Shown: piece by piece, positions 48,351 through 57,225 of the stretch
How the letters are laid out: the number at the start of each line of letters is the position of its first letter
Position numbering within the stretch: position 1 is the first letter of the stretch
From: Burkholderia lata
GTDB lineage: Bacteria > Pseudomonadota > Gammaproteobacteria > Burkholderiales > Burkholderiaceae
Length of the DNA: 64,000 nt
NCBI RefSeq assembly: GCF_902499335.1
Contig: NZ_CABVQK010000001.1
Location: 62,001 to 126,000 of the forward strand
Direction of reading: 5' to 3'
The notes under the pieces: model-generated
What the model was told of the DNA's origin: nothing
Databases searched by the model: none
Seen by the model: the letters and a program-made list of their open reading frames with translations, nothing else
Position numbers and translations under genes: made by a program

Positions 48351-48376
48351 GCGTGTGCGCCGCCCGGCGCACACGG
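48351..48376. terminator. convergent hairpin before NlpD-like gene
   Basis: A 9- to 10-base stem (CGTGTGCGC with GCGCACACG, 48352-48360 and 48367-48375) lies between the membrane gene (ends 48342) and the NlpD-like gene (ends 48391). It can act on either strand but lacks a T-run. Confidence 0.45.
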
Positions 48377-48390
48377 GATGATGCGGGCAG

Positions 48391-49122
48391 TCAGCCGCCG
48401 TTGCGCGGCAGGAAGTTCATCGGATCGACAACCTTGCCGTTCTGGCGGACTTCGAACTCGAACGTCGAGCGACCGCTTGCGTCGGTGCCCATTTCAGCGA
48501 CCGGCTGGCCCTGGCGCACCGCGTCGCCTTCGTTGACGAGCAGTTTGCCGTTGTGTCCGTAGGCCGTGATGAGCCCGTTCTCATGCTTCAGGATCACGAG
48601 CGGGCCGTAGGCCTTGACGCCCGATCCGGCGTAAACCACACGCCCGGCCGCCGAAGCCCGCACCGAATGGTCGGGCCCGGATGCGACGATCACGATGCCG
48701 CGCGTCTTGCCTGCCGAGAACGGCGTCGCCACGACACCGGTGGCCGGCCATGCGAGCGAACCCGGCTGCGCGGCCGCGGGCGGCTGCCCGAGCGACGTCG
48801 CGGCAGGTGGCGGCGCGACGCGCAGCACCTGGCCGGGATACACGGCATCGCTCGGCGCCATGTGGTTCCAGCTGGCCACGTCCTGGACGCGCTGCCCGTA
48901 GGCGTTCGCGACGCCCGCGAGCGTATCGCCCGGATTCACGCGGTAATAGCCGGCGATCACGCCCGGCGTCGCGGCCGACGTAGGTGCCGACTGACGCGCC
49001 GGCTGCCAGCTGTCGGTCCACGGCGTCAACGTGCAGCCCGTCAGCGCGATGGCTGCGGCAACGAGCGCCGCCTGCGGCAGCCAGCGCGTCAGCGCATCGT
49101 GGATGGGAATAGTTTCTCTCAA
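48391..49122 (-). CDS. NlpD-like lipoprotein, LysM plus degenerate LytM/M23 domain
   Basis: A 243-residue protein. A TTG start (49120-49122) with GGGAGGA 4-5 bases before it gives a signal peptide with lipobox ALTGC (Cys near 29). LysM: YYRVNPGDTLAGVANAYGQR VQDVASWNHMAPSDAVYPGQ VLRV (about 60-105). LytM domain: KTRGIVIVASGPDHSVRASA AGRVVYAGSGVKAYGPLVIL KHENGLITAYGHNGKLLV, ending GRSTFEFEVRQNG. The zinc ligands of active M23 peptidases (HxGxD, HLHFE) are replaced by GIVIVA and TFEFE. So it is more likely an amidase activator like NlpD than an enzyme. Confidence 0.85.
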   Translation of the reverse strand: MRETIPIHDALTRWLPQAALVAAAIALTGCTLTPWTDSWQPARQSAPTSAATPGVIAGYYRVNPGDTLAGVANAYGQRVQDVASWNHMAPSDAVYPGQVLRVAPPPAATSLGQPPAAAQPGSLAWPATGVVATPFSAGKTRGIVIVASGPDHSVRASAAGRVVYAGSGVKAYGPLVILKHENGLITAYGHNGKLLVNEGDAVRQGQPVAEMGTDASGRSTFEFEVRQNGKVVDPMNFLPRNGG

Positions 49123-49550
49123 GGGTCCTCCCGGATTTGCGTCGTTGCGTCGCCCACCGCCCCCCGGCGCGCGACGCACGATGTCCGTCCGGCCTGACGG
49201 CCGGACCAACCAGTATCCGACCGCTCTCGCGGCCGTCAGTTTCCACAGCGGAACGTCGGCGCGAATGGGCTCATCGGCCCCTTTTTCGCGTCGTCCGATC
49301 GGCAAAGATACCATTTGTGGCGGTCACGGCCGCGTCAGGTGCCCGATCCGGCAACAATCTTGCGGCGTCGCACCGATGTGCCGGCAGCCTGCAAGCCGCG
49401 TGGCGCGGGCCGCCGGGCGGGCCCGCCGCGGATCTTCCGCATGCCGCGCCGCCCTCGCGGGCCGTATCGATCCCGTCACATTCTCCCCTTCGATCGCCAC
49501 CTATACTCGGTGATGCACTGCGCGATCCAACGACAACGAGGAGCATGACA
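49123..49550. other. intergenic region upstream of the unknown 106-residue gene
   Basis: No gene is seen in 428 bases. It includes the NlpD-like gene's ribosome site (49127-49134), and a good -10 TATACT at 49502-49507 with a weak -35, 43 bases before the 49551 start. Confidence 0.5.
49502..49507 (+). promoter_or_regulatory. possible -10 box for the 49551 gene
   Basis: TATACT lies 43 bases before the start. The -35 region (about 49479-49484) matches poorly. Confidence 0.3.
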
Positions 49551-49871
49551 ATGAACAACGCGACGTTTCTTTCCGTGCAGCTCAACGCCGACGATTTCTC
49601 CGGTTCCAGCGGCCTGGTCGAATTGCTCAACCGGCACCTGCTGTTCGCGACCGACGTCGCCGAGGCTGCCGATGCGCTCGTCCAGCTGGCGAGCGTCGCG
49701 CATATGACCGGCGCCACGCGACACAGCGTCGAGCTGCCGGTCCTCGCGATCGAGCGGCTGCGCGATGCACTCGACACGTTGAGCGGCTACGACGAAACGT
49801 GGCTTCAGGTGCTGGAACCGGCCGAAGCGCTGTTCCGGGATATCGGGCGCGGCAGGCGCGCGCTGCACTGA
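49551..49871 (+). CDS. uncharacterised 106-residue protein
   Basis: I do not recognise a family. The sequence MNNATFLSVQLNADDFSGSS GLVELLNRHLLFATDVAEAA has no signal or membrane segment and is largely helical-looking, with two acidic patches (NADDFSG, GYDETW). An in-frame ATG at 49545 is closer to GAGGAG (49538-49543), so the start is given as 49551 with 7-base spacing. It is followed by a long convergent hairpin. It is probably a cytoplasmic protein; nothing around it gives a function. Confidence 0.75.
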   Translation: MNNATFLSVQLNADDFSGSSGLVELLNRHLLFATDVAEAADALVQLASVAHMTGATRHSVELPVLAIERLRDALDTLSGYDETWLQVLEPAEALFRDIGRGRRALH

Positions 49872-49907
49872 ACTGACGGCTGGCGCGACACGCGCGCCGC
49901 CAATGAA

Positions 49908-49946
49908 AACAGCCCGCCGTTCCGGATGACGGAACGGCGGGCTGTT
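49908..49946. terminator. 17-bp convergent terminator hairpin
   Basis: AACAGCCCGCCGTTCCG (49908-49924) and CGGAACGGCGGGCTGTT (49930-49946) form a perfect 17-base stem with a GATGA loop, between the convergent genes ending at 49871 and 49990. On the minus strand TTTTC follows, so it probably ends the DUF4148 transcript and also the plus-strand gene. Confidence 0.7.
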
Positions 49947-49989
49947 CGTACTTCAGGGGCCGGATCAGGCCGCCGAGGCGGCCAAACCA

Positions 49990-50334
49990 TTAACGACCCT
50001 TGTAGATCGGAGCGTCGTCAGCGATGCGCTTGACTTGCCAGCCGGTCTTGGCCTTGGCCGGTGCGCCGGATTCTTGTGCGGCGGCCGGTTGCGCGCCGTA
50101 GCCGGTCGTGTCGGCGGCGGCGACGTTCTGTTGCGGGTTCAGGCGGGCTTCAGCAGCCTGGATGCCTTCCGGGTAGTTCGTACGGTCGCTGCCCAGCTTG
50201 TAGCCGGCCTGTTGCACGGCAACCAGGTCAGCCTTGACCTGTGCACGGGTGACGGGCGCGTTCTGTTGGGCGAACGAGACGGCGGGAACGGCGAGGACGG
50301 CAGCTGCAGCGAACGTTGCGATCAGCGATTTCAT
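49990..50334 (-). CDS. DUF4148 exported protein
   Basis: A 114-residue Burkholderia-type protein. The signal peptide MKSLIATFAAAAVLAVPAVS FAQ is followed by the DUF4148 core APVTRAQVKADLVAVQQAGY KLGSDRTNYPEGIQAAEARL, and a low-complexity tail with QPAAAQESG. The family is common and expanded in Burkholderia, with no known function; secretion to periplasm is inferred from the signal. The start at 50332-50334 has GGAGGT 7 bases before. No partner is evident. Confidence 0.85.
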   Translation of the reverse strand: MKSLIATFAAAAVLAVPAVSFAQQNAPVTRAQVKADLVAVQQAGYKLGSDRTNYPEGIQAAEARLNPQQNVAAADTTGYGAQPAAAQESGAPAKAKTGWQVKRIADDAPIYKGR

Positions 50335-50480
50335 GATTACCTCCGGGATTTTTTTGCTCCGCCGCACACACCATGTCTGCAGCGATGGAACAGAGTTTAG
50401 TCCCGGTGTCCCCTAGGGAAAACCATGAAACAACGAAAACACTGTTTCCCCGGAGCTAACAATGTCGGCATCCGGGATAG

Positions 50481-50502
50481 AAAAACCCTATTCATAGAAT
50501 AG
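50481..50502 (-). terminator. possible gnd terminator
   Basis: On the minus strand CTATTC-TAT-GAATAG (50488-50502) is followed by GGTTTTTC (50481-50487), 33 bases past the gnd stop. The stem is short, so it could also be an operator upstream of DUF4148. Confidence 0.45.
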
Positions 50503-50534
50503 ATTTTCGCAACAATGCTGTCCCCGCCAGCCGG

Positions 50535-51947
50535 TTACGACCAGTTCGCGTGGAAGCTGCCCGGCTTGTCGGTACGTTCGAACGTGTGCGCGCCGAAAAA
50601 GTCTCGCTGCGCCTGCACGAGGTTCGCCGGCAGCCGCTCGGAGCGGTAGCTGTCGAAGTACGCGACCGCCGACGCGAACGCCGGTACCGGCACGCCGGCC
50701 TTCACCGCGGCGACCACGACGTCGCGCAGCGACGCCTGGTAGTTCGCGGCGATGTCCTTGAAGTACGGATCGAGCAGCAGGTTCGCGAGCGCCGAATCCT
50801 TCGCGTACGCGTCCGTGATCTTCTGCAGGAAGCGCGCGCGGATGATGCAGCCCGCACGGAAGATCTTCGCGATCGTCCCGAGATCGAGGCTCCAGCCGTA
50901 CTCCTCGGACGCCGTGCGCAGTTGCGCGAAGCCCTGCGCGTACGAGATCACCTTGCTCAGGTACAGCGCGCGGCGCACCGCTTCGACGAACGCGGCGCGA
51001 TCGCCGTCGAACGGCGCGGTGGCCGGGCCCGACAGGACCTTGCTGGCCGCGACACGCTCGGTCTTCAGCGACGACAGCACGCGCGCAAACACCGATTCGG
51101 TGATCAGCGGCAGCGGCACGCCGAGATCCAGCGCATTCTGGCTCGTCCACTTGCCGGTGCCCTTCTGTGCGGCGCGATCCAGGATCACGTCGACCAGGTG
51201 CTTGCCGGTTTCCTCGTCCTTCTTGCCGAAGATCTTCGACGTGATCTCCATCAGGTAGCTGTCGAGTTCGCCCTGGTTCCATTCGGTGTACACCGCGCCG
51301 AGCTCGTCGTTGGTCAGGCCCGCGACGTCCTTCAGCACCGCATAGCTTTCGGCGATCAGCTGCATGTCGCCGTACTCGATGCCGTTGTGGACCATCTTCA
51401 CGTAATGACCCGCACCGTCCGGGCCCATGTACGCGACGCACGGCTCGCCGTCCGACGGCGCCTTGGCGGCGATCTGCTTGAGGATCGGCTCGACGAGGTC
51501 GTACGCGTCACGCTGGCCGCCGGGCATGATCGACGGGCCGCGCAGCGCGCCCTCTTCGCCGCCCGACACGCCGGTGCCGATGAAGTGCAGGCCCGATTGC
51601 GCGAGTTCCTGGTTGCGGCGGATCGTATCGGTGAAATGCGTGTTGCCGCCGTCGATCAGCACGTCGCCCTTCTCGAGCAGCGGCTTGAGCGACGCAATCG
51701 TCGCATCGGTCGCTTCGCCGGCCTTCACCATCATCAGGATCCGGCGCGGCGTTTCGAGCGACGCGACGAACTCCTCGAGCGTATAGGTCGGCACCAGATT
51801 GCGGCCGGGGAATTCGGCGATCAGTTCGTCGGTTTTCTCGCGGCTGCGGTTGTACACCGACACCGCGTAACCGCGGCTCTCGATATTGAGTGCGAGATTG
51901 CGGCCCATCACCGCGAGCCCGATCACACCGATTGCTTGTTTGCCCAT
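50535..51947 (-). CDS. gnd: 6-phosphogluconate dehydrogenase, decarboxylating
   Basis: The enzyme oxidises 6-phosphogluconate to ribulose 5-phosphate with NADP+ in the pentose phosphate pathway. The 470 residues match the long (Gnd) form. The NADP fold is [31 protein letters not shown]; substrate residues are in [38 protein letters not shown] (Lys/Asn catalytic, about 180-198) and [16 protein letters not shown]. The tail [12 protein letters not shown] is typical. It is a single gene, with a GGAGAA site 9 bases before ATG 51945-51947. Confidence 0.97.
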   Translation of the reverse strand: MGKQAIGVIGLAVMGRNLALNIESRGYAVSVYNRSREKTDELIAEFPGRNLVPTYTLEEFVASLETPRRILMMVKAGEATDATIASLKPLLEKGDVLIDGGNTHFTDTIRRNQELAQSGLHFIGTGVSGGEEGALRGPSIMPGGQRDAYDLVEPILKQIAAKAPSDGEPCVAYMGPDGAGHYVKMVHNGIEYGDMQLIAESYAVLKDVAGLTNDELGAVYTEWNQGELDSYLMEITSKIFGKKDEETGKHLVDVILDRAAQKGTGKWTSQNALDLGVPLPLITESVFARVLSSLKTERVAASKVLSGPATAPFDGDRAAFVEAVRRALYLSKVISYAQGFAQLRTASEEYGWSLDLGTIAKIFRAGCIIRARFLQKITDAYAKDSALANLLLDPYFKDIAANYQASLRDVVVAAVKAGVPVPAFASAVAYFDSYRSERLPANLVQAQRDFFGAHTFERTDKPGSFHANWS

Positions 51948-52042
51948 TAGTCAATTCTCCGGAAAAAACGGGGCGCGACCCGAGCCGGGTCGCGCACAGG
52001 CGAAAGGATAGTGGAAACCCGGCGGCGCTGCGCGCTTCCGTG

Positions 52043-52684
52043 TCACTGCTCCGCGTGCGGCAGCCGCCGGAACACGACGCTCAGGTTGTTCGCCGGCATC
52101 TCGACCACCTCGATGCAGTCGAGCCCACGATCGAGGCCGAGCGCGACGACGGTCTCGAGATCGCGCACGCCCCACGACGGGTCGCGGCTGCGCAACTGCA
52201 GGTCGAATGCTTCGTTCGACGGCGCCGTATGCCGGCCCTCGCGGCGATACGGCCCGTACAGGAACAGCACACCGCCCGGCCGCAGCAGGCGCGACGCGCC
52301 CGCGAACAGCGCGTCGGTGCAGGCCCACGGCGAGATGTGAATCATGTTGATGCAGACGATTGCATCGAGCGCGTCGACCGGCCACGACTCGTCGCGCACG
52401 TCGAACGCGAGCGGCCCGGCAACGTTGGCAAGGCCCGCATGGGCAACCCACGCGGCGATCGAGCGCCGTGCCTGCGTATCAGGATCGCTCGGTTGCCACT
52501 GCAGGCCCGGCAGCGCCTGCGCGAAGTGGACCACGTGCTGCCCCGTGCCGCTCGCGATTTCGAGCACGCGGCCGCTCGCCGGCAACACGCGGCGCAAGAC
52601 ATCGAGAATCGGCCCGCGATTGCGTTCGGCCGCCGGCGCCGACAGCCGCGCGGACGGGTCGGGAGAAGATGTCGGGCCGGTCAC
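52043..52684 (-). CDS. DUF938 class I methyltransferase
   Basis: A 213-residue SAM-dependent methyltransferase of the DUF938 family. Motif I is RVLEIASGTGQHVVHFAQAL (about 38-57), the acidic post-I WQPSDPDTQARRS, motif ICINMIHISPWACTDAL and RPGGVLFLYGPYRREGRHT. It begins with GTG at 52682-52684 overlapping the sirtuin stop (GTGA), so translation is coupled. The N-terminal Pro/Ser-rich leader TSSPDPSARLSAPAAERNRG is typical. The substrate is unknown. Confidence 0.88.
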   Translation of the reverse strand: MTGPTSSPDPSARLSAPAAERNRGPILDVLRRVLPASGRVLEIASGTGQHVVHFAQALPGLQWQPSDPDTQARRSIAAWVAHAGLANVAGPLAFDVRDESWPVDALDAIVCINMIHISPWACTDALFAGASRLLRPGGVLFLYGPYRREGRHTAPSNEAFDLQLRSRDPSWGVRDLETVVALGLDRGLDCIEVVEMPANNLSVVFRRLPHAEQ

Positions 52685-53577
52685 GATGCCTGCTCCGGTG
52701 CGTGGCCCGCGAGGCCCAGCCGCGCAGTCAGCGCGTCGAGCGCGGGTGCGCAGCGCGCCTCGACCTTCAGCGTCAGCATCGGATCGGCGCGCGTATGGCC
52801 GAGATTGAGCGCGGCGACCGGCTTGTGCTGCGCCTGCGCCCACACGCAGAATCGATAGCCGGAATACACCATCAGCGACGAGCCGACGACGAGCAGCGCA
52901 TCGGCCGCATCGAGTGCCTGCGACGCGAGCGCCACACGCTCGCGCGGCACGTTTTCGCCGAAGAACACGACCGCCGGCTTCAGCAGCCCGCCGCACGCGG
53001 GGCACGCCGGGATGCGGAACGTGTCGAGCGCGGCCCATTCGAGGTGCGCGTCGCCATCCGCGGCCGGCTCGGCCTCCGCGCCCAGCAGTTCGGGATTGTC
53101 GGCCTCGAGCATGACCTGGATCGTCGCGCGCGCATGATGCGCGCCGCAATCGAGGCACGTGACGCCGTCGATTCCGCCGTGCAGCTCGATCACGTCATCG
53201 CTGCCCGCGCGCTGGTGCAGGCCGTCGACGTTCTGCGTGACGAGTCGCTCGATCCGTCCCGCACTGCCGAGCCTCGCCAGCGCAACGTGCGACCCGTTCG
53301 GCCGCGCGCGGCCGACGACGGGCCAGCCGATCATGCTGCGCGCCCAGTAGCGCCGCCGCGCGGCATCGGAGCCGAGGAATTCGTGGAGCTGGATCGGCGG
53401 CGAGCGCATCCATTGGCCGTTGCGGTCGCGATAGCCGGGAATGCCGGAGTCGGTGCTGATGCCCGCGCCGGTCAAGACCAGCAGGCGCGGATGACGCTCG
53501 ACGAACGTGTGCAGCGCATCGAGTGCGGCCGGATCGATGTCGGCGGTTGAAGGGTCGTGCAATGCTTTGTCGTTCAT
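52681..53577 (-). CDS. SIR2-family NAD-dependent protein deacylase
   Basis: A 298-residue sirtuin. Motifs: [20 protein letters not shown] (37-50), [13 protein letters not shown] (114-125), catalytic His133 in VIELHGG, the zinc Cys141/Cys144 (CLDC) and Cys192/Cys195 (CPAC), and [13 protein letters not shown]. It removes acyl groups from Lys using NAD+ in the cytoplasm. The start at 53575-53577 ([10 protein letters not shown]) is better than the frame from 53754. It is coupled to the DUF938 gene downstream. Class assignment (CobB or SirTM-like) is not clear. Confidence 0.92.
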   Translation of the reverse strand: MNDKALHDPSTADIDPAALDALHTFVERHPRLLVLTGAGISTDSGIPGYRDRNGQWMRSPPIQLHEFLGSDAARRRYWARSMIGWPVVGRARPNGSHVALARLGSAGRIERLVTQNVDGLHQRAGSDDVIELHGGIDGVTCLDCGAHHARATIQVMLEADNPELLGAEAEPAADGDAHLEWAALDTFRIPACPACGGLLKPAVVFFGENVPRERVALASQALDAADALLVVGSSLMVYSGYRFCVWAQAQHKPVAALNLGHTRADPMLTLKVEARCAPALDALTARLGLAGHAPEQAS

Positions 53578-53700
53578 GTTGGCAACGCGTGATCGGGTGC
53601 GCCGGCAAGCCGTGCGCCCGCACGGGCGGCCAGCCACGCCAGCACATGATACAGAACGCCGCGCGATCGGGCCGGAGGCCCGTGTCGCAAACCGGCGCAC

Positions 53701-53852
53701 AAAAAAAGACGCCCATCCGCCACTCGGCGATGGGCGCTTCAACAATTGATCCATCGGGGTAGTGGATCAACTGACAGCACAATTTCGCGGCGTCCGCCCG
53801 GCTGCGGGCGGCGAACGCTTCCCCTGGACTACATGTGTTCGGCGATGCCGAA
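53701..53852 (-). ncRNA. candidate small RNA ending in a terminator
   Basis: On the minus strand the order is hairpin TTCGGC-ATC-GCCGAA (53838-53852), hairpin CCGCCCG-CAGC-CGGGCGG (53794-53811), hairpin TTGATCCA-CTACCCCGA-TGGATCAA (53746-53770) with a C-rich single-stranded loop, and a terminator hairpin (53710-53736) followed by T7 (53701-53707). No gene on this strand ends here, and the sirtuin starts after it. A C-rich loop plus terminator is typical of trans-acting small RNAs. The 5' end and promoter are not defined. It could instead be a 5' leader structure of the sirtuin gene. Confidence 0.4.
53710..53736 (-). terminator. orphan terminator hairpin with T7
   Basis: CGCCCAT/CGCC pairs with GGCG/ATGGGCG around one bulged base and an ACTC loop; on the minus strand T7 follows (53701-53707). 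It ends no known gene on this strand, since the sirtuin starts downstream. Confidence 0.7.
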
Positions 53853-54612
53853 TGCATCGATGCGCTGCAGGCGTTCCGGTGCGATCCGGCTCGGCCCCGT
53901 CGCGCCGACGCGATGCACGGCGCGCACACGCATACGCCGCGCGACGACGACTCGCGTTGCGCGCGGCAGCTTGAAAATCCGGGATCCGGGCCGGGCCATC
54001 CACAGGCATTCACGGTTCATCCCCGACGGCCGACTGGCACCAGTCGGCCTCGTGCGCCATACCTGCACGTCGTCGTTCAGAACAAACCCGATTGCTCGGA
54101 TGGAACGGAAAGCCGCGCGCTCACGTCGCCTCGATAAACGGCGAAGCGAAAAACCCGGCAGGTCGGCGATTCATGTTTGCAACACGACACGTTGCGATTC
54201 GGTCTGTTTTCATTCTCTTGTCCCCGTCTCCGATACGTCCGACCCACTGAAGCGATCGCCGGACCGACTGCGTCCGCGACCGCGCTCACGGCCCGTACAG
54301 ATATGCAAGGAGCGCACCATGCTGCACGCCGCAAGGCCGCGCGGGCCGAATCGGGGCCATCGACGCGAATCGCGCACCGCCAGGAAGCGCGAACGTTTCG
54401 AAACTGAAACGCCTGTCGGATCGGCGGCCGGCGGCCCGGCACGCCGTCACGCTGCGCCCGCCCGGCCCGCTTGGGCAGCGCGGCGTTGCATCCGCGCGCG
54501 ATCGACGATCGGCTTACAATCGCCCCACTGTGCCGCATGAATGGGCGCGCGGCCCCGTCCCGGCATTCGTCGCCCAGCGCGCGCCACCTGACCGGAGCTC
54601 CTTACTCGACAC

Positions 54613-55344
54613 ATGCCTGACGCCAACGACTGGCTGGATATCGACTACCGCACACTGTTCCGGCTGCACCCGGATCGCCGGATCGAACGCGAGAACGATC
54701 CCGACTGCTCGCCCGGGCCGCGCTTCTGGCTCGGCCGATGCGCGGACGGCAACCTGGCGGGCGTACGCGCCGACGTGCCTCGCGCTGTCGCGGACGAACT
54801 GGTGCGCCTGGCCAGCAGCGAACCGCCGTCGGCGGACCGCATGCCACCCGCGCATCTCGAACGCTATCTCGCGCTGCTCGCCCCGGTCGCACACTGGAAT
54901 ATCGGCCTCGTCTACGCACTGCCGCACGCACGCGGTTTCGACACCGACACACGCGTCGCGCTGATCGACGGCGACAGCGACGCTGGCCGGCATCTGATGC
55001 ACTCGCTGTCCACGCACGGGATGCCCGAAGGCCTGTTCTCGATGGGGTTTCGGAGCGCCGCCGATCTGTGGGCGCCGTGGTGCGCGGCCGTCGTCGACGG
55101 AGAAATCGCATCGGTCGCATTCGCCGCGCGGCTGTCCGAGGTCGGTGCCGAGCTCGGTCTCGCGACGGCCCCGGCGTTTCGAGGGCGTGGCCTCGCGGCG
55201 GCAGCAACCGCAGCATGGTCGCGGCTGCCGTCGCTTCAAACGCGCACGCTGTACTACAGCGCCGACCGCGACAACCACGCGTCACAGCGCGTGGCGTCGC
55301 GCCTCGGCCTCACGCTGCGCGGCACGACGCTGCGGGTGGTATAG
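54613..55344 (+). CDS. GNAT-family acetyltransferase
   Basis: A 243-residue protein with a C-terminal GNAT domain: AAVVDGEIASVAFAARLSEV GAELGLATAPAFRGRGLAAA ATAAWSRLPSLQTRTLYYSA (about 155-215), with the acetyl-CoA loop FRGRGLA, and a final strand SQRVASRLGLTLRGTTLRVV. The N-terminal half (about 1-150) is not recognised and may form a second domain. The ATG at 54613 has GGAGCTCC nearby (54595). The substrate is unknown. It converges with the LprI-type gene. Confidence 0.85.
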   Translation: MPDANDWLDIDYRTLFRLHPDRRIERENDPDCSPGPRFWLGRCADGNLAGVRADVPRAVADELVRLASSEPPSADRMPPAHLERYLALLAPVAHWNIGLVYALPHARGFDTDTRVALIDGDSDAGRHLMHSLSTHGMPEGLFSMGFRSAADLWAPWCAAVVDGEIASVAFAARLSEVGAELGLATAPAFRGRGLAAAATAAWSRLPSLQTRTLYYSADRDNHASQRVASRLGLTLRGTTLRVV

Positions 55345-55367
55345 CGCGCCGGGGCCGGTGCAACGCG

Positions 55368-55766
55368 TCAACGAAAGGCTTCGATCACCTTGATGCGCCG
55401 CTCGGTTGCGTCGACGAAGCAACTGTCGACCTCCACGAGCCCGAGCGTGCCGCCTGCATCGGGCTGCCGCGATTCGGCACAGGCGGCGTCCCGCGCCTTG
55501 AGCCAGCGGCGCTCGTCGTTGCGCAACCTCGCCTTGCCCTGCTCGTCCAGGCTCGCCATCTTCGTCTTGTAGACGGCATTCAACCGTTTGTCGGCCGCGT
55601 CGTATTTCAGCCCGAGGCAATTGCGGATGTCGGCCGTATAGCCCGTTTGCTCGGCGGTTCTGCAGATAGCGGCGCGTTCCGCATCGCCCGCGAGCGCACC
55701 GGACGCAACCGCGCAGAGCATTGCGCCCGCCGCCAGACCGATCACCGTGTGTTGAAGCGCGTTCAT
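55368..55766 (-). CDS. LprI-type (DUF1311) exported protein
   Basis: A 132-residue protein with signal peptide MNALQHTVIGLAAGAMLCAV ASGALA (cut after 26). The LprI domain has AAICRTAEQTGYTADIRNCL and LNAVYKTKMASLDEQGKARL RNDERRWLKARDAACAESRQ, ending VDSCFVDATERRIKVIEAF, with four Cys in the family spacing. LprI of mycobacteria inhibits lysozyme; here it is inferred. The start is ATG 55764-55766, and it converges with the acetyltransferase, 23 bases away. Confidence 0.88.
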   Translation of the reverse strand: MNALQHTVIGLAAGAMLCAVASGALAGDAERAAICRTAEQTGYTADIRNCLGLKYDAADKRLNAVYKTKMASLDEQGKARLRNDERRWLKARDAACAESRQPDAGGTLGLVEVDSCFVDATERRIKVIEAFR

Positions 55767-55966
55767 CCGGATTCGTTGTTTTCAATATCGGAAGGCCTCC
55801 GATTATGCCCGGCCCGCCGCCCGCATGGCCCTCGTTGCCTCGACGTCAACCGGTCACGCTCGCTCGGTCACTGCACATGCCGTGCCGCGCAACCGGCGTG
55901 CAAACACGCTAGCATTCGGACACGCAACATCGCGCGTTCGCTTCTTACCGCCCCCAAGGATTCGAC

Positions 55967-56926
55967 ATGTCCACGCCCGCCCCTGCCCGCCCAGACGTCG
56001 CGCATCGCGTCTTTTCGGACGGACGGTTGTCGATCGGCCTCTCGCTTCCGCTGCTTCGCACCGGCCATATCGTCGCCGACTTCGACGAGCAGCTCGACCT
56101 CGCGGCGCTCGCCGACACGCTCGGCTTTCGCGCGCTGTGGATTCGCGACGTGCCGTTGAACAGCGCCGACTACCCCGACCCGGTCGGCCACCTCGACCCG
56201 TGGGTCCTGCTCGGCGCGCTGGCATCACGCACGCGCCGGATCGCGCTTGCCAGCGGCGCGATCGTGCTGCCGCTGCGTCATCCGCTGCATATCGCGAAAG
56301 GCGCGCTGTCGGTCGCGACGCTGTCGGGCGGCCGCTTCCTCCTCGGGCTCGGCTCCGGCGACCGGCCGCCCGAATACGCGGCGTTCGGCGTCGATGCGGA
56401 GACGCGGCGCGACCGGTACCGCGCGCACTGGGACGTCGTCGCGGCCGCGCTCGGCGTGCCGCCGCGCGTGCTGCCCGACGCAACGCCGCCCGATGCGCCC
56501 GAATTCACGCTGCTGCCGCGCGGCGCCGACGCGGTGCCGATGCTGGCGGTCGGCTCAGGCGGGCAAAGCGTCGACTGGATCGCACGGCACTCGATCGGCT
56601 GGATGACGTACCACCGCGATCCGGACACGCAGCGCGCACGTTATTCGATGTGGCGCGCGGCGGTCGACCGGCTCGCGTCGCCCGCCTTTCGCGCGTTCGG
56701 CGTGTCGATGCGGCTCGACCTCGTCGCGGATCCCGACGCGCCGGCCACCGCATTGCCGCTCGGCTATGCAACCGGACGACGCGCATTGATCGACCTCCTG
56801 AAGGACATGCGCGCGGCGGGCACGCATCACGTCACGCTGAATCCGGGCTCGGACCGGCCCGTGCGCGAAGTCGTCGAAGAAATCGCGGAACACGTGCTGC
56901 CGGTTTTTCACGACGGGCAAGCGTGA
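55967..56926 (+). CDS. LLM-class flavin oxidoreductase
   Basis: A 319-residue luciferase-like monooxygenase subunit. The barrel shows LSIGLSLPLLRTGHIVADFD EQLDLAALADTLGFRALWIR DVPLN, LASRTRRIALASGAIVLPLR HPLHIAKGALSVATLSGGRF LLGLGSGDRPPEYAAFGVDA (about 85-145) and PMLAVGSGGQSVDWIARHSI GWMTYHRD. It probably uses FMNH2 or F420-like flavin with oxygen, on an unknown substrate; TIGR03571 is the subgroup I think of. The start at 55967 has AAGGA 5 bases before. Confidence 0.88.
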   Translation: MSTPAPARPDVAHRVFSDGRLSIGLSLPLLRTGHIVADFDEQLDLAALADTLGFRALWIRDVPLNSADYPDPVGHLDPWVLLGALASRTRRIALASGAIVLPLRHPLHIAKGALSVATLSGGRFLLGLGSGDRPPEYAAFGVDAETRRDRYRAHWDVVAAALGVPPRVLPDATPPDAPEFTLLPRGADAVPMLAVGSGGQSVDWIARHSIGWMTYHRDPDTQRARYSMWRAAVDRLASPAFRAFGVSMRLDLVADPDAPATALPLGYATGRRALIDLLKDMRAAGTHHVTLNPGSDRPVREVVEEIAEHVLPVFHDGQA

Positions 56927-57225
56927 TTCGGCAGGATTCCGGATTAATCCGGTGCGACGCGTACATCGCTCACCGTTGCCGGCAAGCCGTTATTACAACC
57001 GCCTTACATATCGGCAATTGAGAAGCCGCCGCCTATCCGGCCGCCTACAGTCTGCGTCAGACACATGACTGCGCAAGCGCACCGCACACGCCCGCGCCGC
57101 GTTGTGTATGCCCGATTCGAATGATCGTCGATGGAACTATTCGGTTCCGATCGCGATCATGTTAACTTCCGTCCATCGTTCAGCCCGGCGGGCCGCGCGC
57201 CGATGCGCGCCCGCATGCCTACTCC
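56927..57225. other. LLM to MscS intergenic region
   Basis: No gene is seen in 299 bases. CCGGATTAATCCGG (56939-56952) is a perfect 14-base palindrome 12 bases past the LLM stop, without a T-run, so it may be an operator or a weak end structure. A GGAAC/GTTCC pair near 57133-57148 is probably chance. Confidence 0.45.

Larger units (their letters stand above)
53578..54612. other. 1-kb region without convincing gene
   Basis: No frame here has a recognised motif; the open frames (for example 53767-54009 or 54077-54538 minus) are typical GC-rich shadows. The region contains the structured stretch at 53701-53852 (see the candidate RNA), and a TACAAT-like -10 near 54514 that might serve the acetyltransferase gene. 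Its 3' part is composed as elsewhere. Confidence 0.5.

Noticed and set aside
53195-54013. Minus-strand frame with a protein-like stretch ending ...APIAEWRMGVFF
   Set aside because: The stretch is produced by the terminator and hairpin sequences, and the rest overlaps the sirtuin in another frame.
54077-54538. 153-residue minus-strand frame in the 1-kb gap
   Set aside because: No motif, no ribosome site and Arg/Ser/Cys-rich composition; not credible.
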